Below are positions 25,652 to 35,041 of a stretch of 64,000 nucleotides of DNA, one piece after another. The position numbers were made by a program, and so were the translations under genes. The notes beneath the pieces are model-generated. The model searched no databases and was not told where the DNA came from. It was given only the letters and a program-made list of their open reading frames with translations. Source of the DNA: Micromonospora chalcea (GTDB taxonomy: Bacteria; Actinomycetota; Actinomycetes; Mycobacteriales; Micromonosporaceae); the NCBI RefSeq assembly GCF_002926165.1, contig NZ_MAGP01000046.1, positions 51,186-115,185 of the forward strand, in the 5' to 3' direction. The stretch's first letter is position 1. Every line of letters starts with the position of its first letter.

Positions 25652-28426
25652 ATGGGCAGCGGTCCGGCGCCGGCCGGTGCCGTCGGCACGGCCACGGACA
25701 CCGGTGATGACGCCCTGCTCGGGCGCGCCGACGAGTGCCGGCGGCTCGGCGCGCTGCTGGCCGACGCGGTCGACGGTCACGGCGGCGCCCTGGTGCTGCG
25801 CGGTGCGGCAGGCGTGGGCAAGACGGCGCTGCTGCAGCACTGTGCCGCCCGGTCCACCGGGATGCGGGTGCTGCACGCCACCGGCGCGCCGTTCGAGGCG
25901 GACCTGCCGTTCTCCGCGCTGCACCAACTGGCGCGGCCACTGCTGCACCGGCTCGGCGATCTGCCCGCGCAGCAGGCCGACGCGCTGCGTACCGTATTCG
26001 CCATCGACGGCAGTTCCCGTCCGGTCAACCGGCTCGCCGCGTACGTGGCGACGCTGAGCCTGCTCACGACGGCGGCCGAGGACACGCCGGTGCTCTGCCT
26101 GGTCGACGACGCGCACTGGATCGACCCGGCCTCCGCCGAGGCGTTGCTGTTCACCGCCCGGCGGCTGCTCGCGGACCGGGTCGCCGTCGTCTTCGCGGCC
26201 CGCGACGCCCCCGCGTTCCCCGCGCCCGGCCTGCCGGAGCTGCCGCTGACCGGTCTGGCGCGCGACGACGCGATCCGGCTCGCCATGCGCGCCGGCCTGG
26301 ACCGCCGGGTGGCCGCCGACCTGGTCGCGGCCACCGCCGGCAACCCGCTCGCGCTGACCGAGCTGCCGGCGACGCTGTCCGAGGAGCACCGCAACGGGTG
26401 GCTGCCGCTGCGGGAGCCTCTCGTGCTCGTCGAACGCATCGAGACGACCGTCCTGGCGCACGCCCGCGGGCTGCCCGACGACACCTGGCGTGCGCTCGTC
26501 GCCTGCGCGGTCACCGAGGTCACCACCCCGGCGCTGCTGGAGCGGGTCCTGGTGGCGGACGGGCTGCGCCTGGGCGTGCTGGACCCGGCGGTCGACGCCG
26601 GGCTGATCCGGGTGACCGACCGTGAGGTGACGTTCCGCCATCCGCTGACCCGCGCCGCGGTGCACTCGGTCGCCGGCCCCGGCCGGCGGCGGGCCGCTCA
26701 CCTGGCGGTGGCCGCCGCGCTCACCGGCGACGACACCGCCGACCGCCGGGCCTGGCATCTCGCGGCCGCCACCACCGTGCCCGACGAGGGCGTCGCCGCG
26801 TTGCTGGCCGACTCCGCCGAGCGGGCGCAACGCCGGGGCGGCGTGGTGGCCGAGGCCCGCGCCTACGAACGGTCCGCCCGTCTCACCCCGGACCCGGACG
26901 TACGCGCGTCCCGGCTTGCCGCCGCGTCGCGCGCCTGGGCCAACGCCGGCGCGAGCCGGCACGCGATCACGCTGGGAGAGGAGGCGATCGGACTGACCCG
27001 GCGCGCCGACCTGCGCTGCCGGGTCAAGCCGTTGCTCGCCCACCTGGCGCAGCAGCACGGTGACACGGCGGGCGCCGAGGCGTACCTGGCCGACGCGCAG
27101 GCGTACGCGCAAGCGGATCCGCTCGGCGCGGCCCGGCTGATGAGCGCCCGCGTCAACCAGTTCTGGGCGCGGCTGGACGTCACCGGCATGGTGCCGCTGT
27201 GCGCGCGGGTGGCCGAGCTGGCCGCCGCGGACGCGGGCGCGACCTGGCCGAAGGGCCCGATCCGGCTGGCCGCGGCACAGGTGCTGGCCGGGCTGCCCGA
27301 AGGGGTCGCGTCGGCCCGTGCCCTGGTCGCCGCCTGCGCCGGCCACGCCGACGGCTCGGCGGCGGAGCTGGCCGAGGTGTTCTGCTGGCTCGGGGACCAC
27401 GACACCGCGCGGGCGCTGCTGGAACCGGAGATCGACCGGGCCCGCGCCGCAGACGACGTGTTCCTGCTGGCGTACGCCCTGCCCCGGCTCGCCGGGCTGG
27501 AGTGGCGCACCGGCCGGCTGCACGCGGCGTACCAGGCCGCCGCCGAGGCGGTCCGGATCGCCGAGCAGGTGGCGCTTCCGGTGCTGCGGGCGGAGGCGCT
27601 GGCCGCGCTGGCCTTGGTGGAGGCGCTGCTCGGCGAGGAGCCGGAGGCGCTCACGCACGTCGAGGACGCCCGCCGGCTCCTGCCGGGCGAGTTCCGGGAG
27701 ATCGAGGTCCGGCTCCGCTACGCCACCGGGATCGCGGCGGCGGTGGGGGCGCGCTGGCAGGACGCCGTGACCGAGCTGGAACGGGTCCGCCGGGCCCAGC
27801 GCGACGGCGGCATCGCCGAACCGGGGTGGCTGCCCGTCGCGGCCGAGCTGGCCGAGGCGTACGCGCACCTGTCCGACCCGCAGCGGTCGGCGCGGCGGCT
27901 GCGCGACCTGGCCGGGGCCGGCGGTGCCGCCGCCCGCGCCGCCGCCGCGCGCGTCGAGAGCCTGCTCGCCGGCGAACCGGACCTGGACGAGGTCTTCGCG
28001 GCGGCGCTGGCCCGGTGCGATCCCGCCGTCGTCCCGCTGGAACGGGCCCGGACGCTGCTCAGCTACGGGCAGCGGCTGCGCCGGGCCCGGCGCCGCCGGG
28101 ACGCGCGGGTCCAGTTGCACGCCGCGCTGCGGTTGTTCGAGGCGCTCGGCGCGCAGGGCTGGGCGCGGCGGTGCCGCACCGAGATCGACGCCACCGGCCG
28201 GCGGCCGCCCGAGCCCGGCGACCGGACCGTCGACCGGCTGACCGGCCAGGAACGCCTGATCGCCCTGCACGTGGCGGAGGGCCTGACGAACCGGGAGATC
28301 GCGGCCCGGGTCTTCCTGTCGCCGAAGACCGTCGAGTACCACCTCGGCAACGTCTACCGGAAGCTTCGGCTGCGCTCCCGGCCGGAGCTGATCCGCCACC
28401 TGTCCGGCCCGCCGGCCGCGGGCTGA
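25652..28426 (+). CDS. LAL-family (large ATP-binding LuxR) transcriptional regulator
   Basis: 924-aa regulator of the MalT/LAL type. An N-terminal AAA/NACHT-like ATPase has Walker A GAAGVGKTALLQ (Lys57, Thr58) and Walker B VLCLVDDAHW. A long helical region with many Ala/Leu repeats (about 350-850, TPR-like) follows. A LuxR/GerE helix-turn-helix closes the protein (LTGQERLIALHVAEGLTNRE and SPKTVEYHLGNVYRKL). LAL proteins sense a ligand and activate nearby carbon-use or antibiotic genes. The secreted amylase and lectin beside it make carbohydrate control plausible. Its last 73 bases overlap the convergent MFS gene. Confidence 0.88.
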   Translation: MGSGPAPAGAVGTATDTGDDALLGRADECRRLGALLADAVDGHGGALVLRGAAGVGKTALLQHCAARSTGMRVLHATGAPFEADLPFSALHQLARPLLHRLGDLPAQQADALRTVFAIDGSSRPVNRLAAYVATLSLLTTAAEDTPVLCLVDDAHWIDPASAEALLFTARRLLADRVAVVFAARDAPAFPAPGLPELPLTGLARDDAIRLAMRAGLDRRVAADLVAATAGNPLALTELPATLSEEHRNGWLPLREPLVLVERIETTVLAHARGLPDDTWRALVACAVTEVTTPALLERVLVADGLRLGVLDPAVDAGLIRVTDREVTFRHPLTRAAVHSVAGPGRRRAAHLAVAAALTGDDTADRRAWHLAAATTVPDEGVAALLADSAERAQRRGGVVAEARAYERSARLTPDPDVRASRLAAASRAWANAGASRHAITLGEEAIGLTRRADLRCRVKPLLAHLAQQHGDTAGAEAYLADAQAYAQADPLGAARLMSARVNQFWARLDVTGMVPLCARVAELAAADAGATWPKGPIRLAAAQVLAGLPEGVASARALVAACAGHADGSAAELAEVFCWLGDHDTARALLEPEIDRARAADDVFLLAYALPRLAGLEWRTGRLHAAYQAAAEAVRIAEQVALPVLRAEALAALALVEALLGEEPEALTHVEDARRLLPGEFREIEVRLRYATGIAAAVGARWQDAVTELERVRRAQRDGGIAEPGWLPVAAELAEAYAHLSDPQRSARRLRDLAGAGGAAARAAAARVESLLAGEPDLDEVFAAALARCDPAVVPLERARTLLSYGQRLRRARRRRDARVQLHAALRLFEALGAQGWARRCRTEIDATGRRPPEPGDRTVDRLTGQERLIALHVAEGLTNREIAARVFLSPKTVEYHLGNVYRKLRLRSRPELIRHLSGPPAAG

Positions 28427-29571
28427 CGACCCGGCCGGGCGGCCGCCTTTGCCGCGGCCAGGCACGCCACGGCGGCGAGTACCAGCGGCGGCCGGCCGCC
28501 GACCGCGACCGCCGCCGACCCGAGCGGGATGGCCAGCGTGATCGGGCCGAACATCACCGTGTTCGCCGTCCCGGCGACCCGCCCGAGCATCTCCCGCGGC
28601 GTGTACGTCTGCACGGCGGTGACCGCCGCGACGAGCGTCCACGGCAGACCGACGCCGATCACCACCGAGGCGGCGACCGTGCCCGGCCACCACGGCAGGC
28701 AGCGTCCCAGACAGCCGGCCGCGAACAGGACCGCGCCGGCGACCCCCACCGTGATCTCGCCGTGGCGGCGGACGAGCCGGCCGACGACCAGCCCGGCGAG
28801 CAGCGATCCGCCACCCTGCGCGCCGGCCAGCACACCGAGGAAGGTGGACGGCAGCCCGAGGCCGGTCACCACCACGTCGTACAGCGCCGCGGTGGTGAAG
28901 CCGGACATCGCGATGGACGCCGCCGCGAGCGCCACCGGCACGCGTACCGCCCGCCGGGCCAGGAGCGCGGTCAGCCCGGCCCGCAGCCCCACCGCGGGTG
29001 CGGTCGGGGGAGCGGACGCCGCCCGGGCCAGGCGTAACGCGCCGTACAGGGCTGCCACGAGCACCGGTACGACGGCGGCGAGCACCGCGACGACGTGCCC
29101 GCCCCGCCACGCGTACAGTCCCGCGCCGGCCAGCGGCGCCACCAGCTTCACGCCCTCCTGCGCGCTCGACCGCCAGCCGTTGACGTCGGCCAGCCGGGCC
29201 GGGGGGAGCGCGGCGGGCAGCAGCGCGGTCTCGCCGGCGTCGACGAGCACGTATCCGATCCCGTAGGCGAGCGAGACGGCGTAGATCAGCCACGCCTGGC
29301 CGGGCCCGCGCACCGCCAGCAGGCTCAGCAGCGCGCCGGCGAGAGCGAGGTTGACGCCGACCACCAGGGGCCGCCGGGGGACCCGGTCGAGCAGGCCGCC
29401 GAGCCAGGGGCCGGCCAGCGTCGGGGCGTAGACGCAGAGACCGGCCAGCGCCGCGAGCCCGGTGGAGCCGGTCAGGTCCAGGATCCAGATGCCGGAGACC
29501 AGGGCCATGGCGCTGCCGCCCAGGCCGGACAGCAGCGAGACGGCCACGAACAGGACGGCGTTGCGGCGCAT
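28354..29571 (-). CDS. MFS transporter
   Basis: 405-aa major facilitator with about twelve membrane segments, e.g. the first (LFVAVSLLSGLGGSAMALVS), and the loop motif GLLDRVPRRPLVVG between TM2 and TM3. It resembles EntS/macrolide-efflux-like exporters. The C-terminus is basic (RWRISSGRERSRSFR). The ATG at 29571 (MRRNAVLF) has GGGGGA close upstream; the longer frame adds no helix. A CGTCAA-N7-TTGACA palindrome lies 76 bases upstream, identical in design to one at the start of the small HTH gene, so this transporter is probably controlled by that protein. Confidence 0.82.
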   Translation of the reverse strand: MRRNAVLFVAVSLLSGLGGSAMALVSGIWILDLTGSTGLAALAGLCVYAPTLAGPWLGGLLDRVPRRPLVVGVNLALAGALLSLLAVRGPGQAWLIYAVSLAYGIGYVLVDAGETALLPAALPPARLADVNGWRSSAQEGVKLVAPLAGAGLYAWRGGHVVAVLAAVVPVLVAALYGALRLARAASAPPTAPAVGLRAGLTALLARRAVRVPVALAAASIAMSGFTTAALYDVVVTGLGLPSTFLGVLAGAQGGGSLLAGLVVGRLVRRHGEITVGVAGAVLFAAGCLGRCLPWWPGTVAASVVIGVGLPWTLVAAVTAVQTYTPREMLGRVAGTANTVMFGPITLAIPLGSAAVAVGGRPPLVLAAVACLAAAKAAARPGRQPAAGGPDRWRISSGRERSRSFR

Positions 29572-29646
29572 GGGTCCCCCGAGAGTTGAGCCTGGAGGAC
29601 TCATCCTCGGGACGTGAGCCGGGGCGTGGCAACACTTCGGGGCTAC

Positions 29647-29663
29647 GTCAATGTCTTGTTGAC
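29647..29663. promoter_or_regulatory. Palindromic operator GTCAA-N7-TTGAC upstream of the MFS gene
   Basis: GTCAATGTCTTGTTGAC at 29647-29663 overlaps the stop codon of the HTH gene and precedes the MFS gene. A second copy with the same half-sites and the same 7-base spacer lies at 30124-30140. Confidence 0.6.
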
Positions 29664-30121
29664 AGTGTCGCCGTGATGCGCCCGGCGGCGGCGCGTACCG
29701 GAGGCGGCAGCCGGAGTCCGGCCCCGGCGAGATCGTCGGCTAGGTGCGCGGCCAGCGCGTACAGCGGCCCGGCAGGGGCGTCGAGCGCGAGCGCGCAGGT
29801 GCGGCGCGTCAACGCCGCGCGGGGGAAGCGCCCGTCCCACGCGCGGTCCGTCTCGATCCAGCGGCGCAGGTCGGCGACCGCCGCCCGCAGCATGGGCAGG
29901 TCGGGGGAGCCGGTCGGGTCGAGCCGGGTCACGCGGGCCCGCCGGGCCGCCGCGAGACGCTGCCGGCGCTGCTCGGCGGCCTGCCGGCTGCCCAGGCCCA
30001 GCGCCCGCGCGATGTCGGCCCAGGTGGCGCCGTCGTGCCGGGCCCGGTCGATCAGGTCCAGCTCGCGGTCGTCCAGCCGGACCCGGGCCGCGGCGATCTC
30101 GGACAGGCCGGCCAGGCTCAC
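29648..30121 (-). CDS. Small helix-turn-helix DNA-binding protein
   Basis: 157 aa from a GTG at 30121. The first half holds a helix-turn-helix of the kind seen in sigma-70 region 4 and similar regulators: RELDLIDRARHDGATWADIA then RALGLGSRQAAEQRRQRLAA. The second half is helical, with no known domain. I do not recognise the exact family. Matching palindromes (GTCAA-N7-TTGAC) sit directly before its start and at its end, upstream of the MFS gene. The simplest reading is an autorepressor that also controls the transporter. Confidence 0.65.
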   Translation of the reverse strand: MSLAGLSEIAAARVRLDDRELDLIDRARHDGATWADIARALGLGSRQAAEQRRQRLAAARRARVTRLDPTGSPDLPMLRAAVADLRRWIETDRAWDGRFPRAALTRRTCALALDAPAGPLYALAAHLADDLAGAGLRLPPPVRAAAGRITATLSTRH

Positions 30122-30123
30122 TC

Positions 30124-30140
30124 GTCAACGCTACATTGAC
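30124..30140. promoter_or_regulatory. Palindromic operator GTCAA-N7-TTGAC at the HTH gene start
   Basis: GTCAACGCTACATTGAC at 30124-30140 ends 3 bases before the GTG start on the minus strand. It would block initiation if bound. It matches the site at 29647-29663, including the outer C and A (CGTCAA...TTGACA). Confidence 0.6.
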
Positions 30141-30195
30141 ACGGGCCCGAGAAGGTCAGCCCTCCGGCCGTCGCGCGGCAAACCGGGCCGGTGTC

Positions 30196-31008
30196 TCAGC
30201 GCGGCGGCGAGACGTACAGGCCCGTCCGGCAGCCGGTCTCGCCCGGCTCCAGCCAGATCCGGTCGTACCCGGGAGCCTCGATCTTCCCGGCCGGGGTGCG
30301 GACGAGCAGGAGGCAGTCCCGTTCGGCCGGTACGCCGACGGCGGCGACGAGCGCGCCCTCGTGCACCGTCGTGTCGACGGTGATCCAGTCCTGCGGGAAC
30401 GCCGCCCGCACCGCGCCGGCAAGGGTGTCCGGGGTGGCGGTACGCAGCACGGCGGTGAGCCGCTGCCGCCCGTCCTCGGGCACCTTCGGTACCGGCGCGG
30501 CGGTGGGTGGCGAGGGCGCGGCCCCGCTCGGACAGTCGATCTCGTGGTACGTCGTGTAGCGGTAGAGCTGGAACTCGTACCGGTAGCAGCGGGTGGCGTC
30601 GCCGGCGCTGTTGCTCGCGCCGCCGACCGACACCGGCGGTCGTTCCGGCACCGTCACCACGAACCGCACGTCGACGGTGGCCCGCTCGTCTCTGGCGGTG
30701 CGGCCGGACCAGGCCAGGGCCTCCCGCCGGACGGTCTCGTCATCGCCCGACGCGGTGCCCTGCGGCTGCTGGACGATCTCGGCCGCCGCGATCGACCCGG
30801 CGTCGCGGACCCGGTTGCGGTGCCCCAGCTCCGTGTTGAGCTGCTTCGCCTCCGCCGCCGCGACGTCGCGCGCCAGTTCGTCGCCGCTCTCCTCGCCGAA
30901 TCCCCTTCCGCATCCGACCGACGCGAGCAGGAGCACCGCGAGCGCCCAGCGGACCGGCCGGTGACGGGACGGAGGTGTCGGGGCGGCGGCGCTGCGTGTC
31001 CGGTTCAC
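30196..31008 (-). CDS. Predicted lipoprotein, function unknown
   Basis: 270 aa from a GTG at 31008. A basic start, a hydrophobic stretch and a lipobox-like end (VRWALAVLLLASVGCGRG) suggest a lipid-anchored surface protein. The mature part has an early coiled region (ESGDELARDVAAAEAKQLNT) and a Cys-bearing globular C-terminus (PAERDCLLLVRTP, PGETGCRTGLYVSPPR). No known family is recognised. It is divergent from the P-type ATPase. Confidence 0.65.
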   Translation of the reverse strand: MNRTRSAAAPTPPSRHRPVRWALAVLLLASVGCGRGFGEESGDELARDVAAAEAKQLNTELGHRNRVRDAGSIAAAEIVQQPQGTASGDDETVRREALAWSGRTARDERATVDVRFVVTVPERPPVSVGGASNSAGDATRCYRYEFQLYRYTTYHEIDCPSGAAPSPPTAAPVPKVPEDGRQRLTAVLRTATPDTLAGAVRAAFPQDWITVDTTVHEGALVAAVGVPAERDCLLLVRTPAGKIEAPGYDRIWLEPGETGCRTGLYVSPPR

Positions 31009-31166
31009 CGCACGGACGTTACCGACGAGTCGGACGCCGCGCTGCCCCGTACCGCGGGGGCCGTTGGTCCCGGGTCCGACAGGCCCTCGGCCCTGCGAGC
31101 CGCGCCCGCGCACCCGGCATGCTGGGAGTGCCCGGCGCGGGCGGCGACGACATGGAGGGCAATGTG

Positions 31167-33791
31167 GTGATCAACGGCGGGCAGGGCACGGTGACGCCCA
31201 CCGAGATCTCTCCGGCCCCCGCGACCGGGCTCGGCTCGGCCGAGGCGGCTGCCCGGCTGCGCGCCGACGGGCCGAACACGGTGGCCGCGCCACGCAAGCG
31301 CGGGCTGGCCGGCCGGATCTTCCGTCAGCTCACCGATCCGCTGGTGGCGCTGCTGCTGGCCGCCGCCGTGGTGACCACGCTGCTGCGCGACTACCCCGAC
31401 ACCGCGGTGATCGTGCTGGTCGTCCTGATCAACACGGCGATCGGCGTGGTGCAGGAGGTACGCGCCGACCGGGCGGTGGCGGCGCTGGACCGGCTCGCGG
31501 CGCCGACCGCGCGGGTGGTCCGCGACGGCCGTGACCTCGTGCTCCCCGCCGCCGACCTGGTCCGGGGCGATCTGGTCCGGCTGGAGGCCGGCGACGTGGT
31601 GCCCGCCGATCTGGACCTCACCGACGCGGTACGGCTCAGCCTGGACGAGTCGGCGCTCACCGGTGAGTCGGTGGCGGTGACCCGGGTAGCGGGGGAGGAG
31701 GCGAGCGCCGGCACGGTGGTCACCACCGGCCGCGCCACCGGGACCGTGGTACGCACCGGCGCGGCGAGCGCGCTGGGCCGCATCAGCGCCCTGGTCGCGG
31801 CGACCCGCCCGGCGCCCACCCCGCTGCAACGCCGCCTGTCCTCGCTCGGCCGGGTGCTCGGGCTGACCGCCGTGGTGCTCTCCGGGCTGGTCTTCGCGCT
31901 CGGCGTGTTCGACAGACGCCCGGTCACGCAGATGGCGGTCACCGCGGTGAGCCTCGTGGTGGCGGCCGTACCGGAGTCGCTGCCCGCCGTCGTCACGCTC
32001 GCGCTCGCCCTGGGCGCACGCCGGATGGCCGGCAGCCGGGCCATTCCCCGGCGGCTGCACGCGGTGGAGACCCTCGGGTCGGTCACCGTGATCGCCTCCG
32101 ACAAGACCGGCACGCTCACCGAGGGCCGGATGGCCGTGCAGCACGCGGTCGTGCCCGGCCGCGACCGCTACGCCGTGACCGGCACCGGCTACGCGCCCGA
32201 CGGCGAGGTGCGCCACCGGGGCGAGCCGGTGAGCGCCCCGGACGAGCTGCGCGCCCTCGCCCGCGCCGGGCTGCTCTGCAACGACGCCACGCTGACCCCG
32301 CCGACCGGCGAACGGCCGGAATGGACAGCGATCGGCGACCCGCTGGAGGCCGCGCTCGTCACGTTCGCGGCTCGCTGCGGTCTGGATCCGGAGACCACCC
32401 GCGAGGCCTGGCCCCGGGTCGCGGAGGCCCCGTTCGACCAGGACCTGCGCCGGATGACCACCGTGCACCGCCGCTGCGACGGGCGCTACCTCGTGGTCTG
32501 CAAGGGCGCGCCGGAGAACCTGCTGGCCCCGCCGCTGATGGACGCCGACGCCGAGGAGCTGGCCGAGCTGACCGATGCCGCGCACCGGCTCGCCGCCGAA
32601 GGGCTGCGGGTGCTGGCGGTGGCCTCGGCCGTGGTCGACACGCTGCCGGACCCGGCCCGGCCGACCGGCCTGCGCCCGCTGGGCCTGGTCGCGGTCGGCG
32701 ACCCGCTGCGCACGGCGGCACCCGGCATCGCGGCGGGCTTCGAGCAGGCCGGCATCCGGCTGGTCCTGATCACCGGCGACCACCCGGCGACGGCCGCCGC
32801 CATCGGCGGCCGGCTCGGGCTCTGGCGCGACGGCGACCCGCTCGCCAACGGCGACGACGGCGACCCGGGCGGCGCCCACCCCGACACCCGGGTGTACGCG
32901 CGGACCCAGCCAGAGCAGAAGCTCGACATCATCGCCGGCCTTCAGGACCGGGGACATGTCGTGGCGATGACCGGCGACGGCGTCAACGACGCCCCGGCGC
33001 TGCGCCGGGCGGACATCGGCGTGGCGATGGGCGGCGGCACCGAGGTCGCCCGGCAGGCCGCCGACCTGGTGCTCGTCGACGACGACCTGACCACCGTGGC
33101 GACCGCCATCGGCGAGGGCCGCCGGATCTACGACAACATCCGCCGGTTCCTGCGCTACGCGCTCGCCGGCGGGGTCGCCGAGATCGCGGTGATGCTGCTC
33201 GGACCGCTGGTCGGCCTGCCGGTGCCGCTGCTGCCGGCGCAGATCCTCTGGATCAACCTGCTCACCCACGGCGTACCCGGGGTGGCGCTGGGCGCGGAGC
33301 CGGCCGAGCCGGGCACGCTGCGCCGCCGTCCCCGCTCGCCGCAGGAGTCCGTGCTCGGCGGCGGCCTCGGCCGGGACGTGCTGGTCACCGGCGCGCTCAT
33401 CGCCGCCGCGACGCTCGGCGCCGGCGTGTGGGCCGCCGCGGCGGACCGGCCGTGGCAGTCGGTGGTCTTCGTGGTGCTCGGCCTCGCCCAGCTCGGCGTG
33501 GCGCTGGCCGTCCGCGCGACCCGGGCGCCCGGCTCGCGGGAGCACAACCGCGCCCTGCCGGTGGCGGTCGCGATCTCCGCGGTCCTCCAGGTCGCCGGCG
33601 TGCTGCTGCCGCCGCTGCGCGAGCTGCTCGGCACGTCCCCGCTGAGCGCGCTCGACCTGCTCGCCTGCGCCGCGATCGGCGTCCTGCCCGGGCTGGTGCT
33701 GCGGCTGACCCGCCGCACGGCCGACGGGACCGACGGCCATCGCGCCGGGACCCAGGACCCTGCCCGGCCGGCCGCCGGACGGGCAGGCTGA
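31167..33791 (+). CDS. P-type cation-transporting ATPase (P2/Ca-ATPase type)
   Basis: 874-aa membrane ion pump. It has the actuator loop DESALTGESVAV, the M4 ion site VPESLPAVVTLALALGARRMA (PEGLPA-like), phosphorylation site SDKTGTLTEGR, nucleotide-domain KGAPENLL, hinge MTGDGVNDAPALRRADIGVAMG, and a C-terminal block of about six helices. These features place it with P2-type Ca/Na/Mn-like pumps and not with heavy-metal P1B pumps (no CPx motif). The start is uncertain: GTG 31167 or 31164 lies just after GGAGGG, while ATG 31152 lacks a ribosome site. It is followed 19 bases later by a universal stress protein gene. Confidence 0.9.
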   Translation: MINGGQGTVTPTEISPAPATGLGSAEAAARLRADGPNTVAAPRKRGLAGRIFRQLTDPLVALLLAAAVVTTLLRDYPDTAVIVLVVLINTAIGVVQEVRADRAVAALDRLAAPTARVVRDGRDLVLPAADLVRGDLVRLEAGDVVPADLDLTDAVRLSLDESALTGESVAVTRVAGEEASAGTVVTTGRATGTVVRTGAASALGRISALVAATRPAPTPLQRRLSSLGRVLGLTAVVLSGLVFALGVFDRRPVTQMAVTAVSLVVAAVPESLPAVVTLALALGARRMAGSRAIPRRLHAVETLGSVTVIASDKTGTLTEGRMAVQHAVVPGRDRYAVTGTGYAPDGEVRHRGEPVSAPDELRALARAGLLCNDATLTPPTGERPEWTAIGDPLEAALVTFAARCGLDPETTREAWPRVAEAPFDQDLRRMTTVHRRCDGRYLVVCKGAPENLLAPPLMDADAEELAELTDAAHRLAAEGLRVLAVASAVVDTLPDPARPTGLRPLGLVAVGDPLRTAAPGIAAGFEQAGIRLVLITGDHPATAAAIGGRLGLWRDGDPLANGDDGDPGGAHPDTRVYARTQPEQKLDIIAGLQDRGHVVAMTGDGVNDAPALRRADIGVAMGGGTEVARQAADLVLVDDDLTTVATAIGEGRRIYDNIRRFLRYALAGGVAEIAVMLLGPLVGLPVPLLPAQILWINLLTHGVPGVALGAEPAEPGTLRRRPRSPQESVLGGGLGRDVLVTGALIAAATLGAGVWAAAADRPWQSVVFVVLGLAQLGVALAVRATRAPGSREHNRALPVAVAISAVLQVAGVLLPPLRELLGTSPLSALDLLACAAIGVLPGLVLRLTRRTADGTDGHRAGTQDPARPAAGRAG

Positions 33792-33810
33792 GGACAGTGA
33801 AGGAGGCGTC

Positions 33811-34692
33811 ATGACAATCCACTCGCAGGCCCCCGTCGTGGTGGGCGTGGACGGATCGGCCACCGCCCTGGACGCGGTCCGGGTCGCCGCCCGCGAGGCC
33901 GCCGACCGGAACCGGCCGCTGCAGGTGGTGCACGCGTTCATCTGGCCGCTGACCCGCGCGCCGCTCACCCCGGCCCCGGGCGCGCCCGCCGGCGCCGGCC
34001 TGCGCAACCAGGCCGAACGGTGCGTCGCCGAGGCGGTCGCCGAGGCCGGCAAGGTCGCGCCGGACGTACCGGTCACCGGCGTGGTGGTCGACGGCGCGCC
34101 GGCTGCGGTGCTGGTCGCCGAGTCCCGCGACGCCGCGCTGATCGTGCTCGGACACCGCGGCCTGGGCGGCTTCGCCGGCCTGCTCATCGGCTCGGTCACG
34201 CTCCAGGTGTCCGCCCGCGCCCACTGCCCGGTGCTGGTGACGCGCGGCGAGGCACGCGCCGACGGCCCGGTCGTGGTCGGCGTGGACGGCTCCGAGCTGT
34301 CCACCGCGGCGGTCGGGTTCGCGTACGAGGAAGCCGCCCGCCGGGGCGCCTCGCTGATCGTGGTGCACGCCTGGCTGTACCCCACCCCGATGGGTCCCGG
34401 CGACATCCTGCCCCTGGTGTACGACCCGGAGGCGCTCGCCGAGGAGTCCCGGCGCGTCGTCGCCGAGTCTGTCGCCGGCTGGTCGCAGCGTTACCCCGAC
34501 GTGCCGGTGCGGCAGCGGTCCATCCGCGGAGCCCCGGCCCGGGTGCTGGTCGAGGAGTCGAAGGACGCCCAGCTGGTGGTGGTCGGGGCGCACGGCCGTG
34601 GCGCGTTGGGCGGGCTGCTGCTCGGCTCGGTCAGCCACGCCGTGCTGCACCACGCCCACTCGCCGCTGGTGATCGTCCGCGACGCCGCCTGA
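33811..34692 (+). CDS. Tandem-domain universal stress protein
   Basis: 293-aa protein with two Usp domains (about 1-145 and 150-293). Each begins with a PVVVGVDGS strand and ends with the ATP-binding loop (GHRGLGGFAGLLIGSVTLQV and GAHGRGALGGLLLGSVSHAV). Such proteins bind ATP and support survival in hypoxia or stress. AGGAGG lies just before the ATG. It follows a P-type ATPase by 19 bases, probably in one transcript; this pairing is common in actinobacterial dormancy-type regulons. Confidence 0.93.
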   Translation: MTIHSQAPVVVGVDGSATALDAVRVAAREAADRNRPLQVVHAFIWPLTRAPLTPAPGAPAGAGLRNQAERCVAEAVAEAGKVAPDVPVTGVVVDGAPAAVLVAESRDAALIVLGHRGLGGFAGLLIGSVTLQVSARAHCPVLVTRGEARADGPVVVGVDGSELSTAAVGFAYEEAARRGASLIVVHAWLYPTPMGPGDILPLVYDPEALAEESRRVVAESVAGWSQRYPDVPVRQRSIRGAPARVLVEESKDAQLVVVGAHGRGALGGLLLGSVSHAVLHHAHSPLVIVRDAA

Positions 34693-34721
34693 CTCCGCGA
34701 CAGCGCCTGTTTCCGCGACAG

Positions 34722-34748
34722 CGCCTGACGCCGCGACGGCGTCAGGCG
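34722..34748. terminator. Hairpin between universal stress gene and STAS gene
   Basis: A perfect 12-base stem (34722-34733 with 34737-34748) with a CGA loop lies between two convergent genes and overlaps the STAS stop codon. Just before it, CCGCGACAGCGCCTG is repeated twice in tandem (about 34694-34727). Confidence 0.65.
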
Positions 34749-35041
34749 CGGCGGACCGTGGTGAGGTCGGCCAGCCCGGAGATGGTCAGCAGCGGCTCCA
34801 GCAGCGGACCGGCGACCAGCGCGATCCGGTCGGCGTGCGGGAACAGCGCGGCCAGCCCGGCGCTGTCCAGGTACTCGACCTTCGTGAGGTCCACGACCAG
34901 GGGTTCGCCCTCGGGCCGTACCCCCTCGGCCAGCGCGTCGGCGAACGAGGATGCGTTGCTCATGTCGATCTCGCCGACGGCGGTCAGCACGCGGACGCCG
35001 TCGGGACGGTCGCTCGTGGTGAGAGTCAGGGACGCGCTCAT
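34742..35041 (-). CDS. STAS-domain anti-sigma factor antagonist
   Basis: 99-aa single STAS domain (RsbV/SpoIIAA type). The phosphorylatable Ser is in VEYLDSAGLAALF. Unphosphorylated, such proteins bind an RsbW-type anti-sigma kinase and free a sigma factor. Its ATG overlaps the stop of the giant hybrid kinase/phosphatase gene upstream (ATGA), so the two are co-translated. That protein has both a SpoIIE phosphatase and an RsbW-like ATPase domain, which could dephosphorylate and phosphorylate this antagonist. Confidence 0.9.
   Translation of the reverse strand: MSASLTLTTSDRPDGVRVLTAVGEIDMSNASSFADALAEGVRPEGEPLVVDLTKVEYLDSAGLAALFPHADRIALVAGPLLEPLLTISGLADLTTVRRA

Noticed and set aside
25568..29635. 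A 1355-residue minus-strand frame opposite the LAL regulator
   Set aside because: It is an antisense artefact of GC bias; the plus strand has Walker motifs and a LuxR HTH, and the MFS gene explains the left part of the minus strand in another frame.
31005..34406. A 1133-residue minus-strand frame opposite the P-type ATPase and stress gene
   Set aside because: Low-complexity antisense product; the plus strand holds diagnostic P-type ATPase and Usp motifs.
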